From the NCBI RefSeq assembly GCF_022829725.1, contig NZ_JAKSYG010000209.1, forward strand, positions 62,001-126,000: a stretch of 64,000 nucleotides of DNA, given 5' to 3'. This document shows, piece by piece, positions 36,756 to 45,658 of the stretch (positions are counted from its first letter, which is position 1; each line of letters opens with the position of its first letter). A program made the position numbers and the translations under genes. Origin of the DNA: Methylobacterium sp. E-005 (GTDB taxonomy: Bacteria > Pseudomonadota > Alphaproteobacteria > Rhizobiales > Beijerinckiaceae). The notes under the pieces were generated by a model that saw nothing but the letters and a program-made list of their open reading frames with translations, had not been told where the DNA came from and did not search any database.

Positions 36756-36950
36756 CCCCCCCTCCCCCCTCTGCGGGGGAGGGTACCCTGCGCAGCAGGG
36801 GGGGAGCGGGGAGCAACGGTGCAGGACAGGGTAGAGTCCTTCATGCCGGCCGCGCCCTGTCTGGAAACGTCGCTTCCCCCTTGCGGGACTTCGTCCCGAC
36901 CCGACCCCTGCTGACGCAGGGGCCACCCTCCCCCAGTGAGGGGGGAGGGA
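36756..36950. repeat. Dispersed repeat family A, full copy
   Basis: About 195 bases with outer arms CCCTCCCCCCTCTGCGGGGGAGGG and CCCTCCCCCAGTGAGGGGGGAGGG and inner CGGTGCAGGACAGGG and TCATGCCGG parts shared with the copy at 63133-63311. It fills the gap between two genes of the MoxR operon. Confidence 0.75.
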
Positions 36951-36984
36951 GACGTCGCATCACGGATCCGGAGCGCTCCGCCCC

Positions 36985-39069
36985 ATGCTGAGCCTCAGCT
37001 TCACCCCCCTCCTCCCGTGGGCGGCCATCGCCGTACTGGGGGTGATCGTCGCCGTCCTGGCGGTGTTCGCCGTGCTGGCGCGCGGCCGCACCGCGCTGCT
37101 GCGCGTCCTCGTCCTCGCCCTGGTGCTGGCGGCGCTGACCAACCCGGCCCTGGTTCACGAGGACCGCGAGCCCGTGAAGGACATCGCCGCCATCGTGGTC
37201 GACCGTTCGGGCTCCCAGCAGCTCGGCGACCGGCCGCAGATGACCGACGCGGTCCGTGCCGAGCTGCAGCGTCGCTTCGGGGCGCTCGCCAACATCGAGA
37301 CCCGATTCATCGACGTGCCCGACGCCAAGGAGGGCGATGACGGCACCAAGCTGTTCACGGCGTTGGGCCAGGCGCTGGCCGACGTCCCGCCGGAGCGGCT
37401 CGCCGGCATCGTGATGCTCACGGATGGCGTGGTCCACGACATCCCGGCCTCGATGGCCCAGCTCGGCATCAAGGCACCGCTCCACGTCCTCGTCACCGGC
37501 CATCCCGACGAGCGTGACCGGCAGATCAAGCTGCTGGAAGCCCCCCGCTTCGGCATCGTCGGCAAGGACCTGACGATCCGGGCCGAGGTGATGGAGCGCG
37601 GCGGCACCGGCCACGCGGTCGTCACCATGCGCCGCGACGGCGAGGAGATCGGCCGGCGGGATGTCGCCACCGACAAGCCGTTCTCGCTGACCACCCGGAT
37701 CGAGCATGGCGGCCCGAACGTGGTGGAGATCGAGGTCGAGCCGCTGCCGGGCGAACTCACCACCGTCAACAACCGCGCGGTGCTGCCGATCGAGGGCATC
37801 CGCGAGAAGCTGCGCGTGCTGCTGGTCTCGGGCGAGCCGCACCAGGGCGAGCGGACGTGGCGCAACCTGCTGAAGTCCGACGCCAACGTCGATCTCGTCC
37901 ACTTCACCATCCTGCGCCCCCCGGAGAAGCAGGACGGCACGCCGATTTCCGAACTCTCCCTGATCGCCTTCCCGACGCGCGAGCTGTTCGTCCAGAAGAT
38001 CAAGGACTTCGACCTGATCATCTTCGACCGCTACGCCAACCAGAGCGTGCTGCCGCAGGCCTATTTCGACAACATCGTCCGCTACGTCCGCGAGGGCGGC
38101 GCCCTGCTGATCGCCGCCGGCCCCGAATTCGCCGGCCCGGCGAGCCTCGCCCGCACCCGACTCGCCGGCATCCTGCCGGGCGATCCGGACGGGCGGGTCG
38201 TGGAAAAGCCCTACAAGGCGACGCCGACCCAGGTCGGCCAGCGCCACCCGGTGACCCGCGACCTGCCGGGCTCGGATGCCAATCCGCCCGCTTGGGGCGA
38301 CTGGGTGCGCATCGTCGAGGCCCGGACCCGGGCGGGCATCCAGCCGATCCTGTCGGGGGCCGAGGGGCTACCGTTGCTTGCCCTGTCCCGGGAGGAGAAG
38401 GGCCGGGTCGCCCTGCTCCTGTCGGACCAAGCCTGGCTCTGGGCGCGGGGCTACCAGGAGGGCGGCCCCTATCTCGACCTGCTGCGCCGCCTCGGCCACT
38501 GGCTGATGAAGGAGCCGGCCCTCGAGGAGGAAGCCTTGCGCGCCCAGACCACTGGCCGCGGCCGGGAGGTCCGGGTGGAGCGCCAGACCATGGCGGATCA
38601 GGCCGAGCCGGTCACCGTCACCGGGCCGACCGGCAAGGTGACGACGCTGACGCTCAAGCCCAAGGAGCCGGGCCTCTTCACCGCGACCTTCGACGCCGAA
38701 AGCCTCGGCCTGCACACGCTGCGGTCCGGCAACCTCGTGGCCTTCGTGAGCGTCGGCCCGGCCAATCCCCGCGAACTCGCCGACGTGTTCAGCGATACCG
38801 ACCGCCTGAAGGCTGTGGCGGACGGGTCGGGGGGATCGATCCGCCGGATTGCCGGGTCGGGGGGCGCCATCGACGTGCCGCGGCTCGCGGTGGTGCGCGG
38901 TGGGCGGCTCTCGGGAGCAGATTGGATCGGTTTCCGGCCGAGCGACAGCGCCAATATCCGCGGCGTGGAGGTCTACCCGCTGGCGCTGGGCCTCGCGGCC
39001 CTCGCGGCCCTGGCTGCCGCCCTGCTGGCGATGTGGCTGGTGGAGGGAAGACGGGGCCGGGCCGCGTGA
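36985..39069 (+). CDS. Large membrane protein of the MoxR operon, vWA/GATase-like
   Basis: 694 residues. Two N-terminal helices (PWAAIAVLGVIVAVLAVFAVLA and LLRVLVLALVLAALTNPALV), a vWA-like part with the metal-site IAAIVVDRSGSQQLGD and GIVMLTDGVVHD, then a class I glutamine-amidotransferase-like fold without a catalytic Cys (DLIIFDRYANQSVL, GGALLIAAGPEF), and a C-terminal helix (ALGLAALAALAAALLAMWLVEG). It is the last gene of the MoxR/DUF58/DUF4159 set, separated from the third gene by the repeat at 36756-36950. Function not established. Confidence 0.88.
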   Translation: MLSLSFTPLLPWAAIAVLGVIVAVLAVFAVLARGRTALLRVLVLALVLAALTNPALVHEDREPVKDIAAIVVDRSGSQQLGDRPQMTDAVRAELQRRFGALANIETRFIDVPDAKEGDDGTKLFTALGQALADVPPERLAGIVMLTDGVVHDIPASMAQLGIKAPLHVLVTGHPDERDRQIKLLEAPRFGIVGKDLTIRAEVMERGGTGHAVVTMRRDGEEIGRRDVATDKPFSLTTRIEHGGPNVVEIEVEPLPGELTTVNNRAVLPIEGIREKLRVLLVSGEPHQGERTWRNLLKSDANVDLVHFTILRPPEKQDGTPISELSLIAFPTRELFVQKIKDFDLIIFDRYANQSVLPQAYFDNIVRYVREGGALLIAAGPEFAGPASLARTRLAGILPGDPDGRVVEKPYKATPTQVGQRHPVTRDLPGSDANPPAWGDWVRIVEARTRAGIQPILSGAEGLPLLALSREEKGRVALLLSDQAWLWARGYQEGGPYLDLLRRLGHWLMKEPALEEEALRAQTTGRGREVRVERQTMADQAEPVTVTGPTGKVTTLTLKPKEPGLFTATFDAESLGLHTLRSGNLVAFVSVGPANPRELADVFSDTDRLKAVADGSGGSIRRIAGSGGAIDVPRLAVVRGGRLSGADWIGFRPSDSANIRGVEVYPLALGLAALAALAAALLAMWLVEGRRGRAA

Positions 39070-39086
39070 GGGGTTCTCACCGCGCG

Positions 39087-39114
39087 TCTCCCTCCCCCCT
39101 CTGCGGGGGAGGGA
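39087..39114. repeat. Dispersed repeat family A, single palindrome
   Basis: TCTCCCTCCCCCCTCTGCGGGGGAGGGA, a self-complementary arm identical in core to the arms of the full copies. It lies just after the MoxR operon. Confidence 0.7.
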
Positions 39115-39243
39115 AATCCCGCGCCTCGTTTCTGGACCACGGTCCGTGCGCGAGCGCGCTCGACGCGCGCGGCTCGCCCAGCCTATGAACCTCCGCAACC
39201 CCCCGCGCCCCGCGCGAACCCACACAACGGAGACAGCCTGCCC

Positions 39244-41157
39244 GTGACAGCGCAGACCGTGACCGGACGCCTCCTCGCCGCGACGCTCCTCGTCGCCTGC
39301 CTGCATCTCGCCCCGGCCCGTGCGCAGGAACCGGCCGCGATGCCGTCCGATCCGCCGTCGATGCCCGCCGCCACCGGCCAGTGGGTCCACGCGCTCACGC
39401 TGATGGGCCAGCCGAAATACGGCCCCGACTTCAAGCATTTCGACTATGCCGACCCGGCCGCTCCCAAGGGCGGCATGGTGCGCCTCGGCGCCCAGGGCGG
39501 GTTCGACAACTTCAACATCGTCGTCTCCGGCCTGAAGGGCGACCTCGAGAACGGCATCCAGCAGATCTACGATCCGCTGATGACCCAATCCTCCGACGAG
39601 CCGTTCACCTCCTACGGCCTGATCGCCGAGGCGGTGCGGGTCGCGCCGGATCTCGGCTCGGTCTCTTACCGCCTGCGCGAGAACGCCCGCTGGCACGACG
39701 GAAAGCCGATCACCCCCGAGGACGTCGTCTGGTCCTTCGACATCCTGAAGGCCAACAGCCCGTTCTACGCCGCCTACTACCACACGGTGTCGAAGGCCGA
39801 GGCGACCGGGCCGCACGAGGTGACCTTCACCTTCACGGAGAAAGGCAACCGCGAGTTGCCGCAGGTGATCGGGCAATTGCGCATCCTGCCCAAGCACTGG
39901 TGGATGGCCAAGGACGCCAACGGCAAGCAACGCAACCCCACCGAGACGACCCTCGAGCCGCCGCTCGGCTCCGGCCCCTACCGGCTGGCGAAGTTCGATC
40001 CCGGCCGCAGCACCACCTACGAGCGCGTGCCCGACTACTGGGGCAAGGACCTGCCGGCCAATGCCGGGCAGTACAACTTCGACACCGAGCGCTACGAGTA
40101 TTTCCGCGACGGCACCGTCCTGGTCGAGGCCCTGAAGGGCGACCTCTACGATTTCCGCGTCGAGAACATCGCCCGGAACTGGGCCACGGCCTACGACGAT
40201 TTCCCGGCCGTGAAGGAAGGGCGCCTGATCAAGGAGGCCTTCCCCGACCGCGGCATGGGCATCATGCAGGCCTTCGCGTTCAACACCCGCAAAGACAAGT
40301 TCAAGGACCCGCGCGTCCGCCGGGCCTTCAACCTCGCGATGAACTACGAGGAGATGAACAAGGCCCTGTTCTACGGGCTCTACAACCGGATCAACTCCTA
40401 CTTCTTCGGCTCGGAGCTGGCCTCCTCCGGCCTGCCGGAGGGCGACGAGAAGGCGATCCTTGAGAGCGTGAAGGACAAGATCCCGGCTTCGGTCTTCACC
40501 ACGCCCTACACCAACCCCGTCAATGACAGCCCCGAAGCCGTGCGCAAAAACCTGCGCGAGGCGGTCGGCCTGCTGCGGGACGCGGGCTACGAGCTGCGCG
40601 GCGGGAAGATGGTCAACAAGGCGACCGGCGAGCCGCTCACCGTCGAGTTCCTGGAATTCCAGAACACCTTCGAGCGGGTGATCCTGCCGTTCTCGGCCTC
40701 GCTGAAGGTGATCGGGATCGACGCGACCCTGCGGGTGATCGATCCGGCGCAGTACCAGAACCGCATCCGCAACTTCGACTTCGACATCACCACGACGAAC
40801 TGGGGTGAGTCGCTCTCGCCCGGCAACGAGCAGCGCGAGTATTGGGGCTCGAAGGCGGCCGACAGTCCCGGCTCGCGCAACCTGATCGGCATCAAGGATC
40901 CCGGCATCGACGCCCTGATCGAGAAGGTGATTTTTGCGAAGGACCGGCCCGCCGTCATCGCGGCCACCCATGCGCTCGACCGGGTGCTGCTCGCCCACGA
41001 TTACGTCGTGCCGCAATGGTCCTCCAACCAGCAGCGGACGTTGCGCTGGAACCGCTTCAACCACCCGGCAATCCTGCCGCTCTATGCCAGCTCCGGCTTC
41101 CCGACGACGTGGTGGTACGACAAGGCGCTCGCGGCCAAGACCGGGGCGCCCCGTTGA
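39244..41157 (+). CDS. YejA-like oligopeptide ABC substrate-binding protein
   Basis: 637 residues from a GTG, with a signal peptide (GRLLAATLLVACLHLAPARAQ). It is a family 5 solute-binding protein of the YejA branch: HALTLMGQPKYGPDFKHFDYADPAAPKGG, NFNIVVSGLKGDLENG, YDPLMTQSSDEPFTSYGLIAEA, SYRLRENARWHDGKPITPED, LGSGPYRLAKFDPGRSTTYERVPDYWG. YejABEF imports oligopeptides such as microcin C. It is followed directly by a second paralogue whose start codon overlaps its stop. Confidence 0.93.
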   Translation: MTAQTVTGRLLAATLLVACLHLAPARAQEPAAMPSDPPSMPAATGQWVHALTLMGQPKYGPDFKHFDYADPAAPKGGMVRLGAQGGFDNFNIVVSGLKGDLENGIQQIYDPLMTQSSDEPFTSYGLIAEAVRVAPDLGSVSYRLRENARWHDGKPITPEDVVWSFDILKANSPFYAAYYHTVSKAEATGPHEVTFTFTEKGNRELPQVIGQLRILPKHWWMAKDANGKQRNPTETTLEPPLGSGPYRLAKFDPGRSTTYERVPDYWGKDLPANAGQYNFDTERYEYFRDGTVLVEALKGDLYDFRVENIARNWATAYDDFPAVKEGRLIKEAFPDRGMGIMQAFAFNTRKDKFKDPRVRRAFNLAMNYEEMNKALFYGLYNRINSYFFGSELASSGLPEGDEKAILESVKDKIPASVFTTPYTNPVNDSPEAVRKNLREAVGLLRDAGYELRGGKMVNKATGEPLTVEFLEFQNTFERVILPFSASLKVIGIDATLRVIDPAQYQNRIRNFDFDITTTNWGESLSPGNEQREYWGSKAADSPGSRNLIGIKDPGIDALIEKVIFAKDRPAVIAATHALDRVLLAHDYVVPQWSSNQQRTLRWNRFNHPAILPLYASSGFPTTWWYDKALAAKTGAPR

Positions 41158-43007
41158 CGGGTCGCCTCTGGACGCCGACCCGGCGCGGGATCGTCCTCGG
41201 CGGTGCCGCCCTCGCGGCTATTCGGCCGGGCTGGGCGGTGGACGGGGAGCGCCACGGCCTCTCCAGCTTCGGCGAACTCAAATATCCCCCGACCTTCGAG
41301 CGGTTCGATTACGTGAACCCGATGGCGCCGCGCGGGGGCCGTTTCTCCGCCCAGCTCGCCGGCACGACCGGCAATCAGGCGTTCAACACGTTCAACACGC
41401 TCAACATCTACGTGCTGCGTGGCGAGGGCGCCGCCGGGATGAGCCTCACCTTCGACAGCCTGATGGTCCGGGCCCTCGACGAGCCGGACGCGGTCTACGG
41501 GCTTGTGGCGCGCGCCGTCACGGTGAGCCCGGACGGGTTGACCTACACGTTCCTGCTGCGCCCGCAGGCCCGGTTCCACGACGGCTCCCGGCTGACCGCC
41601 CGGGATGCCGCCTTCAGCCTCAAGCTCCTGCGCGACCAGGGTCACCCGGAGATTGCCGAGGTGATCCGCCCCATGACGGACGCCCGGGCGGAAGACGACG
41701 CGCGGCTCGTCGTGACCTTCGCCGCCGGCCGCGCCCGGGACCTCCCGCTGTTCGTGACGCAGCTGCCGATCTTCTCCGCCGCCTATTACGGCGCCCGCGA
41801 CTTCGAGGCCTCGACCCTGGAGCCGCCGCTGGGCTCCGGCCCCTACCGGGTCGGCACGGTCGATGTCGGCCGCTCCATCGGCTTTGAGCGGGTGCCGGAT
41901 TACTGGGCGGCTGACCTGCCGGTGAATGTCGGCCAGAACAACTTCGACGCGATCCGCTACGAGTATTTCCGCGATCGCACCGTGGCGTTCGAGGCGTTCA
42001 AGAGCGGGGCCTTCACGTTCCGGGAGGAATTCACCGCCCGGGTCTGGGCCACCGGCTACGATTTCCCGGCGCTCAAGGAGGGCCGCGTTACGCGCGAGAC
42101 GGTGCCGGACGCCCGGCCGAGCGGCACGCAGGGCTGGTGGATCAACACCCGCCGGGAGGCCTTCCGCGATCCCCGGGTGCGCGAGGCGATCGGGCTGTGC
42201 TTCGACTTCGAGTGGTCGAACAAGAACCTGATGTACGGCGCCTATACCCGCACGGCCTCGTTCTTCGAGAATTCCGACCTCAAGGCGACGGGAAAACCCT
42301 CGGCCGCAGAAATCGCCCTGCTGGAACCATTCAAAGATCTGCCGTCCGAGGTGTTCGGCGAGGCCTGGACGCCGCCGGTCTCGGACGGGTCCGGCCAGGA
42401 CCGAGCCCTGCTCAAGCGGGCCGACGCGCTGCTGCGCGAAGCCGGCTGCACCCGCCAGGGCGGCAGCCTCGTCCTGCCCGGCGGGCGCGCGCTGACGATC
42501 GAATTCCTGGACGACGACCCGGTCTTCGACGCGGTGACGCAGCCGTTCATCCGCAACCTCGGGCTGCTCGGCATCAAGGCGAGCCTGCGCGTGGTCGATC
42601 CCGCGCAATACCAGACGCGGCTCAAGGATTTCGACTTCGATGTCTCGCCGCGCCGCTACAGCAGCGGCCTGACGCCCGGCGCGGAGCTGCGCGAGACCTA
42701 CGGCTCCCGGGCGGCCGCAACCACGGGCTCCAACAACCTGTCGGGGATCGCGAGCCCGGCCATCGACGCCCTGCTCACCGCCATCGCGGACGCCAAGTCC
42801 CGGGCGGACCTGACCACCGCGTGCCGGGCCCTCGACCGGGTGCTGCGCGCCGGGCGCTACTGGGTGCCGATGTGGTATGGCTCGACCCACCGCCTCGCCC
42901 TGTGGGACGTCTACGGCCGCCCGGAGACCCCACCGAGATACGACCTCGGTGCGCCGGGAACCTGGTGGTTCGACGCCGACAAGGCGAAGCGGATCGGGCG
43001 GGACTGA
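41154..43007 (+). CDS. Second YejA-like ABC substrate-binding protein
   Basis: 617 residues, starting at TTG 41154, which overlaps the preceding stop (TTGA). That start gives a Tat-type signal (TPTRRGIVLGGAALAAI) and puts the family opening HGLSSFGELKYPPTFERFDYVNPMAPRGG at the right distance. The further blocks DGLTYTFLLRPQARFHDGSRL, LGSGPYRVGTVDVGRSIGFERVPDYW and the C-terminal YWVPMWYGSTHRLALWD parallel the first copy. The two are a tandem duplication that has diverged. The next gene, the YejB permease, is 4 bases away. Confidence 0.92.
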   Translation: MTGRLWTPTRRGIVLGGAALAAIRPGWAVDGERHGLSSFGELKYPPTFERFDYVNPMAPRGGRFSAQLAGTTGNQAFNTFNTLNIYVLRGEGAAGMSLTFDSLMVRALDEPDAVYGLVARAVTVSPDGLTYTFLLRPQARFHDGSRLTARDAAFSLKLLRDQGHPEIAEVIRPMTDARAEDDARLVVTFAAGRARDLPLFVTQLPIFSAAYYGARDFEASTLEPPLGSGPYRVGTVDVGRSIGFERVPDYWAADLPVNVGQNNFDAIRYEYFRDRTVAFEAFKSGAFTFREEFTARVWATGYDFPALKEGRVTRETVPDARPSGTQGWWINTRREAFRDPRVREAIGLCFDFEWSNKNLMYGAYTRTASFFENSDLKATGKPSAAEIALLEPFKDLPSEVFGEAWTPPVSDGSGQDRALLKRADALLREAGCTRQGGSLVLPGGRALTIEFLDDDPVFDAVTQPFIRNLGLLGIKASLRVVDPAQYQTRLKDFDFDVSPRRYSSGLTPGAELRETYGSRAAATTGSNNLSGIASPAIDALLTAIADAKSRADLTTACRALDRVLRAGRYWVPMWYGSTHRLALWDVYGRPETPPRYDLGAPGTWWFDADKAKRIGRD

Positions 43008-43011
43008 CGCG

Positions 43012-44118
43012 ATGATCACCTACATCCTGCGCCGCATCGGCCTCATGATCCCGACCCTGCTGGGGATCATGCTGATGACCTTCACGATCATTCAGTTCGC
43101 CCCCGGCGGCCCGGTGGAGCGGGTGCTGTCGCAGCTTCAGGGCCAGCGCGACGGGGCGATGTCCCGCGTGTCCGGGGGCGGCGGCGATCTCGGCGGCGGC
43201 GGCCGGCCCTCGGGCGGTGGGGGCGCAGCGAACTCCCGGTATCGCGGCGCGCAAGGCTTGAGCCCGGAATTCATCGCCAAGCTGGAGAGGCAGTACGGCT
43301 TCGACAAGCCGGCACCCGAGCGCTTCGCCAAGATGATCTGGGACTATGCCCGCTTCGATTTCGGCCGCAGCTACTTTCGCGACGTGACGGTGATCCAAAT
43401 CATCAAGGAGCGCCTGCCGGTCTCGATCTCACTGGGGCTCTGGATGACGCTCCTGTCCTACGCGATCTCGATCCCGCTCGGCATTCGCAAGGCCGTGAAG
43501 GACGGTGAGCGCTTCGACCGCTGGACCTCCTTCGTGGTGATCATCGGCTACGCGATCCCGGGCTTCATGTTCGGGCTGATGCTGATCATCCTGTTCGCGG
43601 GCGGCTCGTTCTACCAATGGTTTCCGCTGCGCGGCCTGACCAGCGAGGGCTGGGAGGGCTTTTCGATCTGGCACAAGGTGACCGACTATGCTTGGCACAT
43701 GGTGCTGCCGCTGACCGCCCTGGTGATCGGCGCCTTCGCGACCTCGACGCTGCTCACCAAGAACTCGTTCCTCGACGAGATCCGCAAGCAATACGTGCTG
43801 ACCGCGCGGATGAAGGGCCTATCCGAGCGCCGCGTGCTCTACGGCCACGTGTTCCGCAACGCCATGCTGATCGTGATCGCGGGTTTTCCGGGGGCCTTCA
43901 TCTCGGCCTTCTTCACCGGCTCGCTCTTGATCGAGACGATCTTTTCGCTCGACGGGCTCGGGGAACTGTCGTTCCGGGCGATCGTGGGCCGGGACTATCC
44001 GGTGGTGTTCGCCACCCTCTACATCTTCTCCCTGCTCGGGCTGGCGGTGAACCTGCTCTCGGACCTGATCTACGTCTGGATCGACCCGCGCATCGACTTC
44101 TCGGCGCGGGCGACCTGA
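43012..44118 (+). CDS. yejB: Oligopeptide ABC transporter permease, YejB type
   Basis: 368 residues with about six membrane helices. The N-terminus YILRRIGLMIPTLLGIMLMTFTIIQFAPGGPVE, the YGFDKPAPERFAKMIWDYARFDFGRSYFRD block and the coupling loop KNSFLDEIRKQYVLTARMKGLSERRVLYGHVFRNAM match YejB closely. A Gly-rich loop (GGGGDLGGGGRPSGGGG, about residues 50-70) follows helix 1. The partner permease yejE and ATPase yejF do not follow; the next gene is on the other strand. Confidence 0.94.
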   Translation: MITYILRRIGLMIPTLLGIMLMTFTIIQFAPGGPVERVLSQLQGQRDGAMSRVSGGGGDLGGGGRPSGGGGAANSRYRGAQGLSPEFIAKLERQYGFDKPAPERFAKMIWDYARFDFGRSYFRDVTVIQIIKERLPVSISLGLWMTLLSYAISIPLGIRKAVKDGERFDRWTSFVVIIGYAIPGFMFGLMLIILFAGGSFYQWFPLRGLTSEGWEGFSIWHKVTDYAWHMVLPLTALVIGAFATSTLLTKNSFLDEIRKQYVLTARMKGLSERRVLYGHVFRNAMLIVIAGFPGAFISAFFTGSLLIETIFSLDGLGELSFRAIVGRDYPVVFATLYIFSLLGLAVNLLSDLIYVWIDPRIDFSARAT

Positions 44119-44125
44119 GGCTGCA

Positions 44126-44737
44126 TCACGACAGGGGCGAGCCCGGATCCGGCAACGCAATGGTCGAGGTCGCCGCGAGGATCTGGTCCGGCCCGCCCTT
44201 CGGCGGCCAGAGTCCGGCGGCGTAGGCCTCCCCGCGGAGCCGCGCCCGCTCCTCCAGGCTGGCGAAGGCCCAGATGTGCGTGATCCGCGGCGGCCCATCC
44301 AGGGCGTAGAGGTTGGTCACGAGATGGTCGGTGTAGGCCTTGGCCGGCCCGATCGCCGCCTCCCAGGCCGACAGCGTCGGTGCGAGCCCGCCGGGGCGGA
44401 GCCGGTAGGTGCGGACCTCGTAGACGCCACCCCGCGCCCCGGTCCGGAGCGGCGGCAGGAAGGGGAACGGCGCGTAGCTGTCCATGGTCATGGCCGTCAG
44501 CAGGTCACCGCCGTGGAACGGATTGGCGCTCATCAGGGCGCGCCGCCGCTCGGCCGTCATCGCCTCGGGCGCATCGAAACCGCGCAGGACGATCACCTGT
44601 CCGAGCGTGCCGATATCCGTCCGCCAGCAGCCGAGCAGCGTCCCGGCCTCCGCCTCGGCGGCCCAGGCCCGCGCCCGCTCGCAGATCTGGGCCAGGGCCA
44701 AAAGCGGGCAGGACAGCGTGGTGAGTTCGTAGAGCAT
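44126..44737 (-). CDS. NIPSNAP-family protein
   Basis: 203 residues from the ATG at 44737 (an in-frame ATG at 44788 adds 17). Two copies of the small dimeric alpha/beta NIPSNAP fold: one from MLYELTTLSCPLLALAQI and one from GVYEVRTYRLRPGGLAPTLSAWEAAIG. Function unknown; the fold is shared with ABM-type monooxygenases. It lies 10 bases before the AraC gene's stop on the same strand if the longer start is used, so the two may be co-transcribed. Confidence 0.85.
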   Translation of the reverse strand: MLYELTTLSCPLLALAQICERARAWAAEAEAGTLLGCWRTDIGTLGQVIVLRGFDAPEAMTAERRRALMSANPFHGGDLLTAMTMDSYAPFPFLPPLRTGARGGVYEVRTYRLRPGGLAPTLSAWEAAIGPAKAYTDHLVTNLYALDGPPRITHIWAFASLEERARLRGEAYAAGLWPPKGGPDQILAATSTIALPDPGSPLS

Positions 44738-44798
44738 GCCCGGGGTTCTCCAGGGGGTTCCGGCCGGGAGGTAGAACACCCGCGTCATGCGGCGAGGC

Positions 44799-45596
44799 TC
44801 ACACGAGCGCCTGTCGCGCTCCGGCCGGTCCGAGAACCCGCGCCACCGTCAGGCGCAGGGCCTGCGCGCTCCGATACCCCACCGCCGCCGCCACGGCCCG
44901 GGGCGGACGCCCCTCGGCCGAAAGCGCCAGCGCGCGGATCACCCGGGCCCGCGCCCGCCAGTCACCGAAGCTCAGGCCGGTCTCGGCGCGGAATCCCCGG
45001 GTCAGCGTGCGCCGGCTCGCCCCGGCCCGGTCGGCCCAGGCGTCGAGATCGTCCTCCGACGCAGGATCTTCGATGATCCCCAGGCAGACCCGGCGCAGGC
45101 GCGGATCCCGCGGCAGCGGCAGCGTGAGCGGCGTCGCGGGGGCACGGCCGATCTCGTCGAGCACCAAAGCGGCGAGATGACCGCCGCGGCCGTCTTCCGC
45201 GTAGAGCACCGGCTCCTCGGCCAGGGCGACGAGCGCCGCCGACAGCAGCGGCGACACCGCGATGACCCGGCAGGTCTCCGGGAACGTCGCGACGGCGGTC
45301 CGGTCGAGATAGGCGGTGCACAGGGCGACCAAGCCGTGGGTGACGGTCGTGTGCGGCAGGCGCGCCGGGATCCAGAGCGCGTGGCCCTCCGGCACGACCC
45401 AGGCGCCGTCCTCGGCCGAGGCCGACATCAGCCCCGCCGTGGCGTAGAGGAGCTGCGCGCGGATATGGTGGTGCAGGCCGGTCCGGGCCCCCGCCGTCAG
45501 AGGCTTGCGGACCACCGCGATGGGACGCGGGATCGCTTGGTCATCGGCCGCCGCGGTGGAGCGTGGCGACGACGCGTTTGGCCCGTTCGCATGCAT
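44799..45596 (-). CDS. AraC-family transcriptional regulator
   Basis: 265 residues. An N-terminal cupin sensor (TGLHHHIRAQLLYATAGLMSA, GHALWIPARLPHTT) and a C-terminal AraC DNA-binding domain with two helix-turn-helices (DDLDAWADRAGASRRTLTRGFRAETGLSFGDWRARARVIRAL; RAVAAAVGYRSAQALRLTVARVLG). It is divergent from the MFS gene at 45659 with 62 bases between, so it probably controls that gene and the NIPSNAP gene. Confidence 0.93.
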   Translation of the reverse strand: MHANGPNASSPRSTAAADDQAIPRPIAVVRKPLTAGARTGLHHHIRAQLLYATAGLMSASAEDGAWVVPEGHALWIPARLPHTTVTHGLVALCTAYLDRTAVATFPETCRVIAVSPLLSAALVALAEEPVLYAEDGRGGHLAALVLDEIGRAPATPLTLPLPRDPRLRRVCLGIIEDPASEDDLDAWADRAGASRRTLTRGFRAETGLSFGDWRARARVIRALALSAEGRPPRAVAAAVGYRSAQALRLTVARVLGPAGARQALV

Positions 45597-45658
45597 ATCC
45601 GGCCCGACACTTCCATCGGGTCAGGCTATCAGGGTCCGATCCAGGAGGATACGCCGCG

